Assembly: GCA_002482845.1 (NCBI GenBank)
Contig: DLGT01000124.1
Location: 31,994-95,993, forward strand
Reading direction: 5' to 3'
DNA from: Saprospiraceae bacterium UBA7687
Lineage (GTDB): Bacteria; Bacteroidota; Bacteroidia; Chitinophagales; Saprospiraceae
DNA length: 64,000 nucleotides
Shown: piece after piece, positions 7,542-17,197 of the stretch
Layout: each line of letters begins with the position of its first letter
Position numbering within the stretch: the first letter of the stretch is position 1
Notes under the pieces: generated by a model
Seen by the model: the letters and a program-made list of their open reading frames with translations, nothing else
Told to the model about the DNA's origin: nothing
Databases searched by the model: none
Position numbers and translations under genes: made by a program

Positions 7542-9446
7542 GAAGAAAGTAGTTCTATATTAAAACAATACTGGGGATATGATGAGTTTCGCCCACCCCA
7601 AGACCTGATTATTCAATCAGTTTTAAACCAAAATGATACTATTGCCTTATTACCTACTGGTGGTGGTAAGTCTGTATGTTTTCAAGTGCCAGCATTAATT
7701 TTTGAGGGAAAAACACTTGTAATATCACCTTTAATTGCGCTCATGCAAGATCAGGTAGATACACTAATTTCTAAAGGCATAAAAGCAAAATCGTTAAATG
7801 CGAGTCTTAACTATAAAGAAATAGATCTTATTTTGGATAACTTTGTATATGGTGATTTAAAGATTCTATACATTTCACCAGAAAGAGTTAGTTCTGAATT
7901 ATTCTGTATAAGATTAGCAAAAACAAAACTAAGTTTGATAGCTGTCGACGAGGCACACTGTATTTCTCAATGGGGATACGATTTTAGACCTTCTTATTTT
8001 AATATTCCGAAATTAAGAGAAATACACCCTAAAGTGCCCATTATAGCTTTGACAGCAACGGCGACTCCAAAAGTTTTGGACGATATCAGCGAAAAACTGG
8101 CCCTTAAGTCTGCTTCAATATTCAAAAAAAGCTTTTCTAGGGATAATCTTGGACTTACTGTCATCAATTCTGAAAATAAACGGAGTGATCTTTTACAATT
8201 ACTTTCTCATGTGAAAGGTTGTTCTATAATATACGTCCGTAACAGAAAGCAAACCATAGAAGTAGCTCAATGGTTAACGGGACATGGCATTTCTTGTGCA
8301 TCTTATCATGGTGGCATGGAACGTTCGGTACGAGAGCGGAATCAACAATCATGGATGACAAACAGGGTTCGCATTATGGTTTCTACCAATGCATTTGGCA
8401 TGGGTATTGACAAGCCGGATGTCAGATTAGTTGTTCATATTGATGTGGCACCTAGTATTGAAGAATATTATCAAGAAGCTGGTAGGGCAGGTAGAGATGG
8501 AAAAAATGCTTATGGCGTGACCATCATCGACGATACTGATATGAAGGATGTCCAAGTTAATTTTGAAGACCAGTTTCCTCCTTTGGATTTTATTGCAAAT
8601 GTTTATGATAAGTTATGTAGATATTATAAACTAGCCTATGGTTCAGGTATTGATGAGCGATTTGATTTTAATATTATCGACTTTTGTGAATATGTCGAAA
8701 TGCCTGTCAAAAAGATTTATCATACCCTAAATTTGATCGAAAAAGAAGGTTGGATATGTTTCACGGAAGCATTTAAAGAACCATCTAGAGTAATGATTGT
8801 AACAGATCATACAAATTTATATTTTGATGATCAATCGGCAAATATTAAAAATGAAATAGTAACACATTTGTTACGAAAATATGAAGGCCTTTTTGTAGAT
8901 CCTGTGAAAATAGATGAAACAAAGATCGCCAAAGAACTTAATTTGGAGGAGGTACAACTCATACATTATTTAAATATTCTAAAAGCAGAAGGTGTCATAT
9001 CATATCTACCAAGAGCTTCCAAACCTCAGGTAGTTTTTTTAAAACCTAGACCAGAACCAAATGATTTTTACATAGATCATAAATCTTATTTGCTTAGAAA
9101 AAAAATGGCATTGGATAGACTAGATGCAATGATTGTTTTTCTGAGAAATGAAGATAAATGTAGACAAATTGTTGTAGTAGAATATTTCGGCGAAAAAGAC
9201 CAAAAAACATGTGGTAGATGCGATATATGTCTCGGTGCGTCTAAAGAAACACTTACATCGGAACAAATATCACAAGTACTTGAGCATTTGATAAAAGTAG
9301 TGTCGGACAATGTCATTACATTAAAACAATACGTGAGTTTATACCCGTTTAATAAGCGAAAGAGAATTTTGAAAGCATTAAAACAATATGAATCAGAGGG
9401 ATTTATAAATATTGATAATCATGGAAATATTACAAGAACAAAATGA
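7539..9446 (+). CDS. recQ: ATP-dependent DNA helicase RecQ
   Basis: Superfamily 2 DNA helicase of recombination and repair. Walker A is LLPTGGGKS (Lys44), motif II is VDEAHCISQWG, motif III TATATP, and motif VI QEAGRAGRDG. A RecQ zinc-binding module follows, with Cys residues in CRQIVVVEYF and CGRCDICLG near 540-570, then a winged-helix tail. At 635 residues it is the shorter RecQ type and no HRDC domain is evident. The only start I can find is TTG at 7539, eight residues before the conserved LKQYWGYDEFRPPQ. Confident on function. Confidence 0.93.
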   Translation: MEESSSILKQYWGYDEFRPPQDLIIQSVLNQNDTIALLPTGGGKSVCFQVPALIFEGKTLVISPLIALMQDQVDTLISKGIKAKSLNASLNYKEIDLILDNFVYGDLKILYISPERVSSELFCIRLAKTKLSLIAVDEAHCISQWGYDFRPSYFNIPKLREIHPKVPIIALTATATPKVLDDISEKLALKSASIFKKSFSRDNLGLTVINSENKRSDLLQLLSHVKGCSIIYVRNRKQTIEVAQWLTGHGISCASYHGGMERSVRERNQQSWMTNRVRIMVSTNAFGMGIDKPDVRLVVHIDVAPSIEEYYQEAGRAGRDGKNAYGVTIIDDTDMKDVQVNFEDQFPPLDFIANVYDKLCRYYKLAYGSGIDERFDFNIIDFCEYVEMPVKKIYHTLNLIEKEGWICFTEAFKEPSRVMIVTDHTNLYFDDQSANIKNEIVTHLLRKYEGLFVDPVKIDETKIAKELNLEEVQLIHYLNILKAEGVISYLPRASKPQVVFLKPRPEPNDFYIDHKSYLLRKKMALDRLDAMIVFLRNEDKCRQIVVVEYFGEKDQKTCGRCDICLGASKETLTSEQISQVLEHLIKVVSDNVITLKQYVSLYPFNKRKRILKALKQYESEGFINIDNHGNITRTK

Positions 9447-9473
9447 TATTTATAGTAAGATCCTGATTTACCA

Positions 9474-10583
9474 ATGCAAAAACAAAAAAAAATATATCTG
9501 ACGGTCACAAATGATTTAAATCAAGATCAAAGAATGCATCGTGTATGCTTATCCATAAGGAATCAAGGTTATGAAGTAGTTTTAATCGGAAGAGAAAAAA
9601 AAGAGTCAAAACAAATATTAGACTTTCCCTTTAAACAAATTAGACTCAAATGCTTTTTTGGAAAAGGGTTTTTATTTTATGCAGAGTTTAACATCAGGTT
9701 GTTTTTATTTTTGTTGTTTAAAAAAATTGATGTCCTATACGCTGTTGACCTAGATACCATAGCTGTGGGAGGAATGGTGAAAATATTCAGAAGGATAACA
9801 TTAATTTTTGATGCGCACGAGTATTTTGAAGAGACACCTGAAGTCTATAAGAGATCTTTTGTTAAGTTCATTTGGTCTAGTATAGGACATACTTTTGTAC
9901 CTCTGTCAGATCGATATATCACAGTCAATGAAAGTCTAGCATTGATTTTAGGTCAGCTTTATAATAGGCATTTTGAAGTAATTTATAATGCACCCATATA
10001 TTCAGAAATCATTGAAAATGATATCTTTACAAATGAAAAGCTTTATATCTTATATCAAGGTGTACTTAACAAAGGGCGTGGCATCTCCGAAACTATTGAT
10101 GCTATGGAAATGATTAAAAATGTTGATTTATACTTAGTGGGTGAAGGCGATCTATCAGTCGAACTAAGAGAAAAAGCGTCAAAAAGTAAAGCTCATAATA
10201 GAATAGTATTTTTGGGATGGTTGTCACCAAATGACATGAAAAATTATACTTTAGGAGCTACTTTAGGGATCAATTTACTAGATGGAACTTGTAAAAATTA
10301 TTACTATTCTCTAGCGAACAAATTTTTTGACTATATGCATCAGGGGATTCCATCCGTCAATATGGATTTTCCAGAATATCGTGGTATAATCAATCAATAT
10401 GATGTAGGTGTACTTGTCCAAGAATTGACTCCTGAAGCTATTTCTATAGTAATTAATGGATTATTGGAAGATAAAAATCGTCTTCATGAAATGCACGTAA
10501 ATTGTCAAAATGCTAGCCAAAAATATAACTGGCAAAACGAAGAACAAAAATTGGTTAAATTATTCAAGTCATTAATCGACTGA
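9474..10583 (+). CDS. Glycosyltransferase (GT4-like, GT-B fold)
   Basis: A 369-residue GT-B protein. The N-terminal part VTNDLNQDQRMHRVCLSIRNQG is the acceptor-side Rossmann start, DAHEYFEETPE follows a DAHE motif typical of Bacteroidota glycosyltransferases, and the C-terminal half has YQGVLNKGRGISETI, LVGEGDL and FLGWLSPNDM (nucleotide-sugar side). No signal or membrane segment beyond a hydrophobic stretch near residue 75. Sugar and acceptor unknown. It is not BshA by its N-terminus. Its 3' end overlaps the convergent FMN reductase gene by 12 bp. Confidence 0.8.
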   Translation: MQKQKKIYLTVTNDLNQDQRMHRVCLSIRNQGYEVVLIGREKKESKQILDFPFKQIRLKCFFGKGFLFYAEFNIRLFLFLLFKKIDVLYAVDLDTIAVGGMVKIFRRITLIFDAHEYFEETPEVYKRSFVKFIWSSIGHTFVPLSDRYITVNESLALILGQLYNRHFEVIYNAPIYSEIIENDIFTNEKLYILYQGVLNKGRGISETIDAMEMIKNVDLYLVGEGDLSVELREKASKSKAHNRIVFLGWLSPNDMKNYTLGATLGINLLDGTCKNYYYSLANKFFDYMHQGIPSVNMDFPEYRGIINQYDVGVLVQELTPEAISIVINGLLEDKNRLHEMHVNCQNASQKYNWQNEEQKLVKLFKSLID

Positions 10584-11111
10584 CAATTCATTTTTAGATA
10601 AAGCAATTAGATTTTCGAATTCTGCTAACAATTCGCTATCTGTTATACCTATGTTTGAATCAAAATTTTTTCCAAATTCAGGAAGAGAAAATGTACCTAA
10701 GATTTTGGCACCATGAAATGGAAATCTAATTTTGGCTGTATCCAAAACACTTCTACCTCCTCTAGGTCCGGGTGAAGTGGCCATAAGTAACATAGGTTTT
10801 TGTTGAAATGTCTTACTTTCTACACGAGATGCCCAATCAAAAATATTTTTAAATGCTGCTGAGTAACTACCGTTATGTTCTGATAATGAAATGATTAGTA
10901 AATCAGCTGAGCCAATATGTTTTACGAAATTAATAGCCTCAATGGGATAATCATCTTTATTTTCTTTGTCCACACTAAAAATAGGCATTTCATAATCATT
11001 TAAGTCTAAGATTTGAATATCTGCACCTTCAAAAAACGTTGTCGCATAGGTTGCTAACAGCTTGTTTATTGAGTTTTTGCTACTACTGCCACCAAAAGCT
11101 ACTATATTCAT
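10572..11111 (-). CDS. NAD(P)H-dependent FMN reductase / quinone reductase
   Basis: A flavodoxin-like NADPH-dependent FMN reductase of 179 residues. The phosphate-binding loop is GGSSSKNSINKLL at the N-terminus, followed by ISLSEHNGSYSAAFKNIFDW (flavin contact and dimer region) and MATSPGPRGGR. It likely reduces FMN, quinones or azo compounds in the cytosol. It is the last gene of a same-strand group behind pirin and a Crp/Fnr regulator, so it may belong to a redox-stress regulon. Family is clear; physiological substrate is not. Confidence 0.85.
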   Translation of the reverse strand: MNIVAFGGSSSKNSINKLLATYATTFFEGADIQILDLNDYEMPIFSVDKENKDDYPIEAINFVKHIGSADLLIISLSEHNGSYSAAFKNIFDWASRVESKTFQQKPMLLMATSPGPRGGRSVLDTAKIRFPFHGAKILGTFSLPEFGKNFDSNIGITDSELLAEFENLIALSKNELSVD

Positions 11112-11188
11112 ATTTTGTAATAAAAATAATTAATTTATCTTGTTTTGAAAGATCAAAGTTATAATTAATGCAACTATTTTATATCAAT

Positions 11189-12082
11189 TTATCCAACTTT
11201 CATTGGTACTTCCATGACCAATACTTCTGCATTTGTATCTGCTAAAATATTAATTTCTGAAACATCCCAAATGCCAAATCCGTCTCGATTATTTAATTTT
11301 TGGTCTCCTACCGTTATTTCACCGCTTATCACAAAGATATAAACACCATTTCCCTCCTTTTTTAATTGGTATGTTTGGGTATTACCTTCGTCTAAGCTTC
11401 CTAAATGGAACCAAGCATCTTGATGTATCCATACACCATCATCATCTTGACTAGGTGATAGAATTTGTTGAAGTTTATTTTTTCTATCTTCAGCATTTAG
11501 CGTCAGTTGATCGTATCTAGGCTCGACATTTTTTTTATTTGGAAATATCCAAATCTGGAGAAATTTGACTTCGTTGGATAAGCTTTTGTTTTTTTCGCTG
11601 TGGGTAATACCTGTTCCAGCACTCATTACTTGAATATCACCGTTTTTTATCACAGCAATATTGCCCATACTATCCTGATGTTCAAGATCTCCTTCAAGTG
11701 GAATGGAGATAATTTCCATATTGTCGTGTGGATGTCTTCCAAAACCATTCCCACCTCTGACGATATCATCATTCAATACCCTGAGAACACCAAAATGCAT
11801 TCTTTCTGGATTGTAATAATTTGCAAAACTAAATGTATGATGACTATTTAACCATCCATGGTTGGCATGACCGCGTGTTTCTGCTTTATGAAGGACTGTG
11901 TTTGCCATGATTTTAGACGTTGTATTTGGTAAATGATTGAAACCTACTATGTTATCTTCTTCAAGAATTTCTAGTTTTTTGAGTTCATCGATATCATTTC
12001 TAATTAGACTGCCCACAGCATTAGATGCAACGAATATGCCTGTACCTAGCAGGCCATTTCTAATAAATACCTTCCTATCCAT
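11189..12082 (-). CDS. Pirin-family bicupin protein with N-terminal leader
   Basis: The two cupin halves are visible. The first carries the metal-binding His/Glu set in HPHDNMEIISIPLEGDLEHQDS and GTGITHSEKN. Pirins can act as quercetin 2,3-dioxygenases or as redox-sensing co-regulators. Unusually, about 50 residues precede the domain, with a hydrophobic segment (NGLLGTGIFVASNAVGSLI) after two basic residues (MDRKVFIR). This could be an export or membrane-anchor leader; no twin-Arg motif is present. Same strand as, and 77 bp upstream of, the FMN reductase; a Crp/Fnr gene lies upstream. Confidence 0.85.
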   Translation of the reverse strand: MDRKVFIRNGLLGTGIFVASNAVGSLIRNDIDELKKLEILEEDNIVGFNHLPNTTSKIMANTVLHKAETRGHANHGWLNSHHTFSFANYYNPERMHFGVLRVLNDDIVRGGNGFGRHPHDNMEIISIPLEGDLEHQDSMGNIAVIKNGDIQVMSAGTGITHSEKNKSLSNEVKFLQIWIFPNKKNVEPRYDQLTLNAEDRKNKLQQILSPSQDDDGVWIHQDAWFHLGSLDEGNTQTYQLKKEGNGVYIFVISGEITVGDQKLNNRDGFGIWDVSEINILADTNAEVLVMEVPMKVG

Positions 12083-12197
12083 GTTTTTGATAATACATTG
12101 GTGATTTATAAAATATTCTGAACAACTCTCAAACTAGCGCAAATATAAGGGTATCTTAATTTAAACTACTTAACCTAGATTAAGAAAATTAAATTTG

Positions 12198-12779
12198 TTA
12201 CACTATTTTTACTTTACTTCTTATTTTGCTTAAGAATTCTGGTGTCACACCTATATAGGAAGCAATTTGTTTTTGGGGAAGACATTCTATCAGCGTAGGG
12301 TATCTTTTGCAGAAATCGTGATATCTTTCTACTGCTGTAAGGCTTAAGCCATCCATGACTCTCTTACGATATGAAACGAGTGAATTTTCGGTAAGTATTC
12401 TAAAATATCTCTCAAAAGCAGGTATTTTTTCAAAAATATCTAATTGGTCTGCTCTTGAAAGTAAAATTATTTCACTGACTTCTATTGCATCAATGTAAAT
12501 AGTACCTGGTTTTTGTGAAATAAATGAAAACATATCCGTGATCCACCAATCAGGCGGTGCAAATTGTAAAATGTGTTCGAAGCCATTATCATCAATTGTG
12601 TAAGATCTTAGACAACCAGATAATACAAAAGCAGCAGATTCACAGACCTGATTTTCTTGGATATAAATTTCTTTTTTTTTGAGTTTCCTAAAATGCAGTT
12701 TGGAATGGAAATAGTTTTTTTCTACTTCTGTAAGTAAAAAATGTTTTGAAATATTGACAAATAAAAGATCAAGGGTCAT
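12198..12779 (-). CDS. Crp/Fnr-family transcriptional regulator
   Basis: A 193-residue cyclic-nucleotide-binding-fold regulator: cNMP-like beta roll at residues 20-110 (FRKLKKKEIYIQENQVCESAAFVLSG) and a C-terminal helix-turn-helix with the recognition part QKQIASYIGVTPEFLSKI near 168-185. The canonical cAMP Arg is not evident, and this Bacteroidota group usually lacks cAMP dependence. It lies upstream of pirin and FMN reductase on the same strand with a 116-bp gap, so it may control them. That link is inferred from position only. Confidence 0.87.
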   Translation of the reverse strand: MTLDLLFVNISKHFLLTEVEKNYFHSKLHFRKLKKKEIYIQENQVCESAAFVLSGCLRSYTIDDNGFEHILQFAPPDWWITDMFSFISQKPGTIYIDAIEVSEIILLSRADQLDIFEKIPAFERYFRILTENSLVSYRKRVMDGLSLTAVERYHDFCKRYPTLIECLPQKQIASYIGVTPEFLSKIRSKVKIV

Positions 12780-12857
12780 AGGTGGTTTGTTTATTTGGGT
12801 GATTTACTTTTTTGGGTAAAGGATGTTTTCTTCTTTTTTAGAATTGAACATTCAATC

Positions 12858-13397
12858 CTAACATTGGGAAGGCTTCGAATCCATAATCACCTTTTTTAAG
12901 GTACGATGACCTATGAAACCTGCACTGATGAAAAGTGGTTTATAAATCCTGAAATCGAATAAACAACTAATGCCTATCTGAATATTGTTGTAACTTACGA
13001 AGTCATTCCCATCATTTGGATTAAGAGAATAATTGCTGTAACTAAAAGATGCATCCATATTGATAGCGGCATTATCATTTAGAAATGGCTCTTTGTATCT
13101 AAGGATGATGCTTCCTTTGTGAAAAATATCGAGAGATGTATTAATGAAATTATCAATTCTTTGAGAAAATCTGCCATAATACAGACCCGTATAAAAATGC
13201 TCGCTGATAGAAAATAGGAAGTTGATATTGGTGGGAATAGAAGTACTACTTTTCGCGTCTTCTAGCCAATCAGGTAGATATGAAGAATGTATTGAAACTT
13301 TTCTTTTTTTTCCAAAATGGCTAGTTTGGGCATAACTATTACCAAAGAAAATTACTAGGAGAAGCGTTAAAATAATTTTGTATTTCATAAAGTTCAT
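12858..13397 (-). CDS. Exported beta-barrel-like protein with C-terminal frameshift
   Basis: Signal peptide (IILTLLLVIFFGNSYAQ) and barrel-type strands; 179 residues as read. The last 11 or so residues (VIMDSKPSQC) look wrong. If one A is added to the run of six A (T run at 12892-12897 on the plus strand), the frame continues through KKGDYGFEAFPMLGLNVQF and stops at 12838. That gives a proper barrel end with a terminal Phe. So the annotated end is probably a one-base deletion, either real or a homopolymer sequencing error. Function unknown. Confidence 0.6.
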   Translation of the reverse strand: MNFMKYKIILTLLLVIFFGNSYAQTSHFGKKRKVSIHSSYLPDWLEDAKSSTSIPTNINFLFSISEHFYTGLYYGRFSQRIDNFINTSLDIFHKGSIILRYKEPFLNDNAAINMDASFSYSNYSLNPNDGNDFVSYNNIQIGISCLFDFRIYKPLFISAGFIGHRTLKKVIMDSKPSQC

Positions 13398-13607
13398 GGC
13401 ATCAATTAAATTTCAGTATCAAGAAGTCATAAAAAGTAAAAATTACATTATTTTTTGTAAAAATACTCCTTTGGGACTAAAATGAATAAAAATTTGAATG
13501 ATTTTCATTTTATTTTAATTTTTGATAAATGATATTATGTCTGTAATATTATTAAATATATAAAAAATATCTATATCTTTGTTTTTTAAATATGTATCAT
13601 TCGATAA

Positions 13608-15950
13608 ATGAGCGATTTTATATTGTCACAGGAGCAGAAAAATGTGTTGGAAAGGGTAGGCACTTTAGCTAATATCGTTTATGACGAATTAAATTCAGCA
13701 ACTGAATCTTTAACACACACGATTATTGAGAACATCATTCAATTAAAGTCATCTGTTATAGTTGTACCTAAAGCAGCAGATAGACAGCTCCTGAAAGAAC
13801 AATTAATAAGCTTCGGGTTAAAAGATGCGATGATCGCATGTGATCCCAATGCCTTGGTGAGTGAAGACGATCTGTCATTTATCAGAACCCACATATCTAA
13901 TGAACCTACTTTCAATAGCCAAATAGATACATCTAGTTATCAATATAGCAAATTGGATGCAGAGATTTTAACTAATTTTAAAATTTTGTCCGCAAAAGTT
14001 TTTGGTGATAAAACTTGGAAACAACTGTTATATCTTTATTTGAGTTTTGATCAGGACGACCGCATTTATTTATTACATACGGAACTAAGTGGTCTTAAAT
14101 TTGAATTTAATCAAAAAGAGTTTGACGAAATTTATCAGTCTCTGTCAGAAGTGCTTTATCTGTATGAAAGAGATTTTGAATTAACTGATGAAAGCGGTGA
14201 TAAACTTGGTTTTAAACAGGAGTTTTTGAGTGAAGATAAGCTTCAAGATGTAACGTATGACTTGTTTACTTTTAAAGAAATGGCACAGAATATCAGAAAT
14301 AGATATTATACATGTCTTTATGAAATCGAACAAAATAAAAAGTCAGAAATCTTGGCAATTGCAACATCTCTACAAGATGGTCTAGAATTTTTAAGTTTCA
14401 AGGTTGATCAGTTTCAAAATAAATATCCAAACGTAGAGAAGAAAAAAGGTGTTTTTTCCGTATTTTCAAGTGCTGATAAATCAGTAGAGAATGAAAAGGC
14501 TAATCTACTAAACGAAGCCAAGAGTATAATTGATTTATTAAAGCAAAATAAGATAACTGAGAATATTAGTTTACCTTTACAATTAACTGATATTCCATTG
14601 TTTATCGAATCTGCAACTACCTTAATCAAAAAGTTTACAGATAAAATAGATGACAAAGTTGCACTTTATCTAAAATCATCCAATAGACTTAACGCTAAGG
14701 CGCAGGAATTAGAAGCATTAGAAGTTGATTTTAAGTCGATTAACGATAGCATAAACAAGTCAGGCATTTTCTTAAAACCATTCGAACTGAATACCTTGTC
14801 TTTTAGAAAACAAGTGGATTGTATTTCTCAATTGGTTTATGATATTGATGTGATGTTACTTCGTGTGGACAAAAATCTCGCATATTATAGATGGAAATCG
14901 GTCTACTTGAGTTTGGATATGAAGACTCAAAAAATCGTTGACATATTAAGAAAGATTGATCCACAAGATTGGCTGTCAGTTTTTGAATCTTGGTATTATT
15001 ATGAAATCTTAAATAAATATAAGAATACAGGTAAGTTGTTGGAAGATAGCGTTTTAGATGAAGTTATCAAACACAATGAAAACAAATGTAGAACTCGCAT
15101 TTTTCAAGCCTTAAATCTTTGGAAAGCGAACCATTCTATCATTTATGATGAGCTAAAAAAATCAAATAATAAGTTATATACAAGTATAAATAAACGGAAA
15201 AAGTATCCTGAAGACATCTATTGGAAACACATGTTAGAAGAGAATGCTTCTTTTTTTAGCAAGTTATTTCCAATACTTATAGTTGATAGCGATGATTTGG
15301 AAAATATTCCTTCTGGTTTTTACACAGAATTATTTTATCTTGATCCTACAGAAACAAATGCAGAGATACTTCAAGATTATCAAACCATCCACACTTATCT
15401 TGATAGCAATCGAATAGGTGATTTTAAAGGTGATGTCCATCTTACGGATATGTCACATCGGATTGTTCAAAAGATTGCTGATTACGGGATGAGTGAAAGA
15501 ATGCCAGCTATCAGAAATACAGTGCAATGCTTGCTTTCATTTGATAAAAAACCAGTCATTTACCATTTGAGAAATGCTAGCATAGTATCCTTTTCTAATG
15601 AGAATATTCACACTCATTTAGAGCGCAGTCTTCATCATTTTGGTATTAAAAGAATTGTGAGCGAAGAGTCAATTTCAGATACTCTAATAGCTACTTTACT
15701 TGATGTTAAAAAAACAGTTTTTGTGATTATAGATGACTACCTATTAAATGGAGATCAAATAGAAAATTACCTTCAACAAAGGCAGAAAATAAATGCAATA
15801 AGTATTGCTGGTTGTAAAATTATAAATATTGACCATAATCTTTTGATGAAAAAAGGAGTTTCTTTGCTTGATGATATTTCAGAAAACATTGCAAGTGTAA
15901 ATGCTCCAAAAACTGACCATAAAAACCAAATTGAGTTTGAGTTTAATTGA
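13608..15950 (+). CDS. Helicase-like protein that seems to lack ATPase motifs
   Basis: 780 residues, no clear family. The N-terminus LSQEQKNVLERV followed by HTIIENIIQLKSSVIVVPKAADRQLLKEQL (split here: HTIIENIIQLK, then SSVIVVPKAADRQLL) resembles the stretch after Walker A in SF1 helicases of the DUF4011/AAA_11 type, but NSATESLT stands where GPPGTGKS should be. Near residue 555 FYTELFYLDPTETN sits where a DEAS-type Walker B is expected. Between them is a long helical, coiled-coil-like region (about 200-450). The next gene, an HsdR-N-type nuclease-fold protein, overlaps it by 50 bp. A pair acting on DNA is inferred; catalysis by this protein is doubtful. Confidence 0.5.
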   Translation: MSDFILSQEQKNVLERVGTLANIVYDELNSATESLTHTIIENIIQLKSSVIVVPKAADRQLLKEQLISFGLKDAMIACDPNALVSEDDLSFIRTHISNEPTFNSQIDTSSYQYSKLDAEILTNFKILSAKVFGDKTWKQLLYLYLSFDQDDRIYLLHTELSGLKFEFNQKEFDEIYQSLSEVLYLYERDFELTDESGDKLGFKQEFLSEDKLQDVTYDLFTFKEMAQNIRNRYYTCLYEIEQNKKSEILAIATSLQDGLEFLSFKVDQFQNKYPNVEKKKGVFSVFSSADKSVENEKANLLNEAKSIIDLLKQNKITENISLPLQLTDIPLFIESATTLIKKFTDKIDDKVALYLKSSNRLNAKAQELEALEVDFKSINDSINKSGIFLKPFELNTLSFRKQVDCISQLVYDIDVMLLRVDKNLAYYRWKSVYLSLDMKTQKIVDILRKIDPQDWLSVFESWYYYEILNKYKNTGKLLEDSVLDEVIKHNENKCRTRIFQALNLWKANHSIIYDELKKSNNKLYTSINKRKKYPEDIYWKHMLEENASFFSKLFPILIVDSDDLENIPSGFYTELFYLDPTETNAEILQDYQTIHTYLDSNRIGDFKGDVHLTDMSHRIVQKIADYGMSERMPAIRNTVQCLLSFDKKPVIYHLRNASIVSFSNENIHTHLERSLHHFGIKRIVSEESISDTLIATLLDVKKTVFVIIDDYLLNGDQIENYLQQRQKINAISIAGCKIINIDHNLLMKKGVSLLDDISENIASVNAPKTDHKNQIEFEFN

Positions 15951-16410
15951 CAAAAATATTGATCTAGATTTATTAAAATATAAGGATCAATTGCTTATTT
16001 CTCATATAAATGGGAAGATTTATGTCAAAGACCCAATCCGAAAAAAAAATATCCAACTGCAACCTGAAGAGTTTGTGCGTCAGTTGCTTCTGTGTCATTT
16101 TATTAAATCGACAAGTTTCCATCGCAACCACATTCAAGTTGAGAAAACATTGGTAATTCACGAGTTAACAAGAAGGTTTGATATAGTAATTTACACAAAA
16201 GACGTCACACCATATATATTAGTGGAATGCAAAGCCCCAGATAATAAAATTTCGCAAACTACTTTTGACCAAATAGCGGTGTACAACATGAAGCTAAATG
16301 CTCCATACCTAGTCGTTTCGAATGGAAATACTACTTATTGTGCTAGAATGAACCATGATTCTAGGAGTTATGAATTTCTTACCGACATACCAGAAAATTT
16401 TTTACTATAG
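15901..16410 (+). CDS. Type I restriction HsdR N-terminal-domain protein (nuclease fold)
   Basis: A 169-residue stand-alone HSDR_N-type domain. The PD-(D/E)XK pattern is seen as RRFDIVIY (Asp) and LVECKAPD (E-x-K), with IRKKNIQLQPEEFVRQ upstream, typical of the family in Bacteroidota. No helicase part follows, so it is not a full restriction subunit. The ATG at 15901 lies inside the previous gene (50-bp overlap), which suggests translational coupling with the helicase-like protein. Role in DNA repair or defence is possible but unshown. Confidence 0.78.
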   Translation: MLQKLTIKTKLSLSLIDKNIDLDLLKYKDQLLISHINGKIYVKDPIRKKNIQLQPEEFVRQLLLCHFIKSTSFHRNHIQVEKTLVIHELTRRFDIVIYTKDVTPYILVECKAPDNKISQTTFDQIAVYNMKLNAPYLVVSNGNTTYCARMNHDSRSYEFLTDIPENFLL

Positions 16411-16427
16411 TATTAATGGTCAATAAT

Positions 16428-17174
16428 TTAACTTTTCCAAATGCTACAAATGATGCCGGCTGCTATGCTCACATTTAGCGATTCGGCAATTTTACTTTTC
16501 GCCCCAGGAATAGTGATTTTTTCATTGATAAGAGGCTCGTTTTCAGAATGAATTCCTTTTCCTTCACTACCCATTACCAAGATCCCATTATTTTTTATAT
16601 TAGTTTCAGACAAGTTTTGTCCATGCATAAAAGTACCATAAATTACTCGATTATATGTCAATAATTCGGGTAATGTGGCTGTTACTAGGTCCACATTGAC
16701 CAAGCTTCCCATGGTAGCTTGTACAACTTTGGGATTAAAAAAATCTGCTGAATCAACTGACCTAATTACCATATCTACACCAAACCAATCAGCAATCCTG
16801 ATAATGGTGCCTACGTTGCCTGGATCTTGTACTCCGTCTAAATATATAGCTGATTTAGTATCAATATTCATTAAGCTAATATCTTCTTCTGATTTTTGTA
16901 ACAACATAAGGATGTTAGATGACGTTTTGAGCGCTGACATCTGTTCCATGTCTTTTTGATGTACAATCGTCACAATATCAGCGTGTTCTTTGAGATATAT
17001 TGAGTATTTGGCTTCATTTCCTTGTGTAATGAAAATATTTGAGATTATATATTTTTGCTTTTTAAGCAATTCGATGCATACTTTATCACCTTCAGCGATG
17101 AATTTGTTATAAATTTGCCTGAATTTTGGAAGATGCAGGGCACGAATATCTTTAATTTGAGCTTTTGATATCAA
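16428..17174 (-). CDS. TrmH/SpoU-family RNA 2'-O-methyltransferase
   Basis: SPOUT-fold methyltransferase. An N-terminal substrate-binding part (IRALHLPKFRQIYNKFIAEGDKV) is followed by the catalytic domain with motif 1 YLDGVQDPGNVGTIIRIADW, motif 2 LVMGSEGKGI and motif 3 IPGAKSKIAESLNVSIAAGI. All three SAM-knot motifs are intact. It probably methylates a ribose in rRNA or tRNA. The start is a TTG at 17174 and only 23 bp separate it from the divergent tamL ATG. Confidence 0.88.
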   Translation of the reverse strand: MISKAQIKDIRALHLPKFRQIYNKFIAEGDKVCIELLKKQKYIISNIFITQGNEAKYSIYLKEHADIVTIVHQKDMEQMSALKTSSNILMLLQKSEEDISLMNIDTKSAIYLDGVQDPGNVGTIIRIADWFGVDMVIRSVDSADFFNPKVVQATMGSLVNVDLVTATLPELLTYNRVIYGTFMHGQNLSETNIKNNGILVMGSEGKGIHSENEPLINEKITIPGAKSKIAESLNVSIAAGIICSIWKS

Positions 17175-17197
17175 AACGTTTTATTTTTGATGAAGTA

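Noticed and set aside
9474..10583. BshA (bacillithiol glycosyltransferase)
   Set aside because: The N-terminus and DAHEYFEETPE segment fit a general surface-sugar transferase, not BshA.
13608..16410. Type I restriction-modification system
   Set aside because: No HsdM or HsdS gene and no active helicase; only a stand-alone HsdR N-terminal domain is present.
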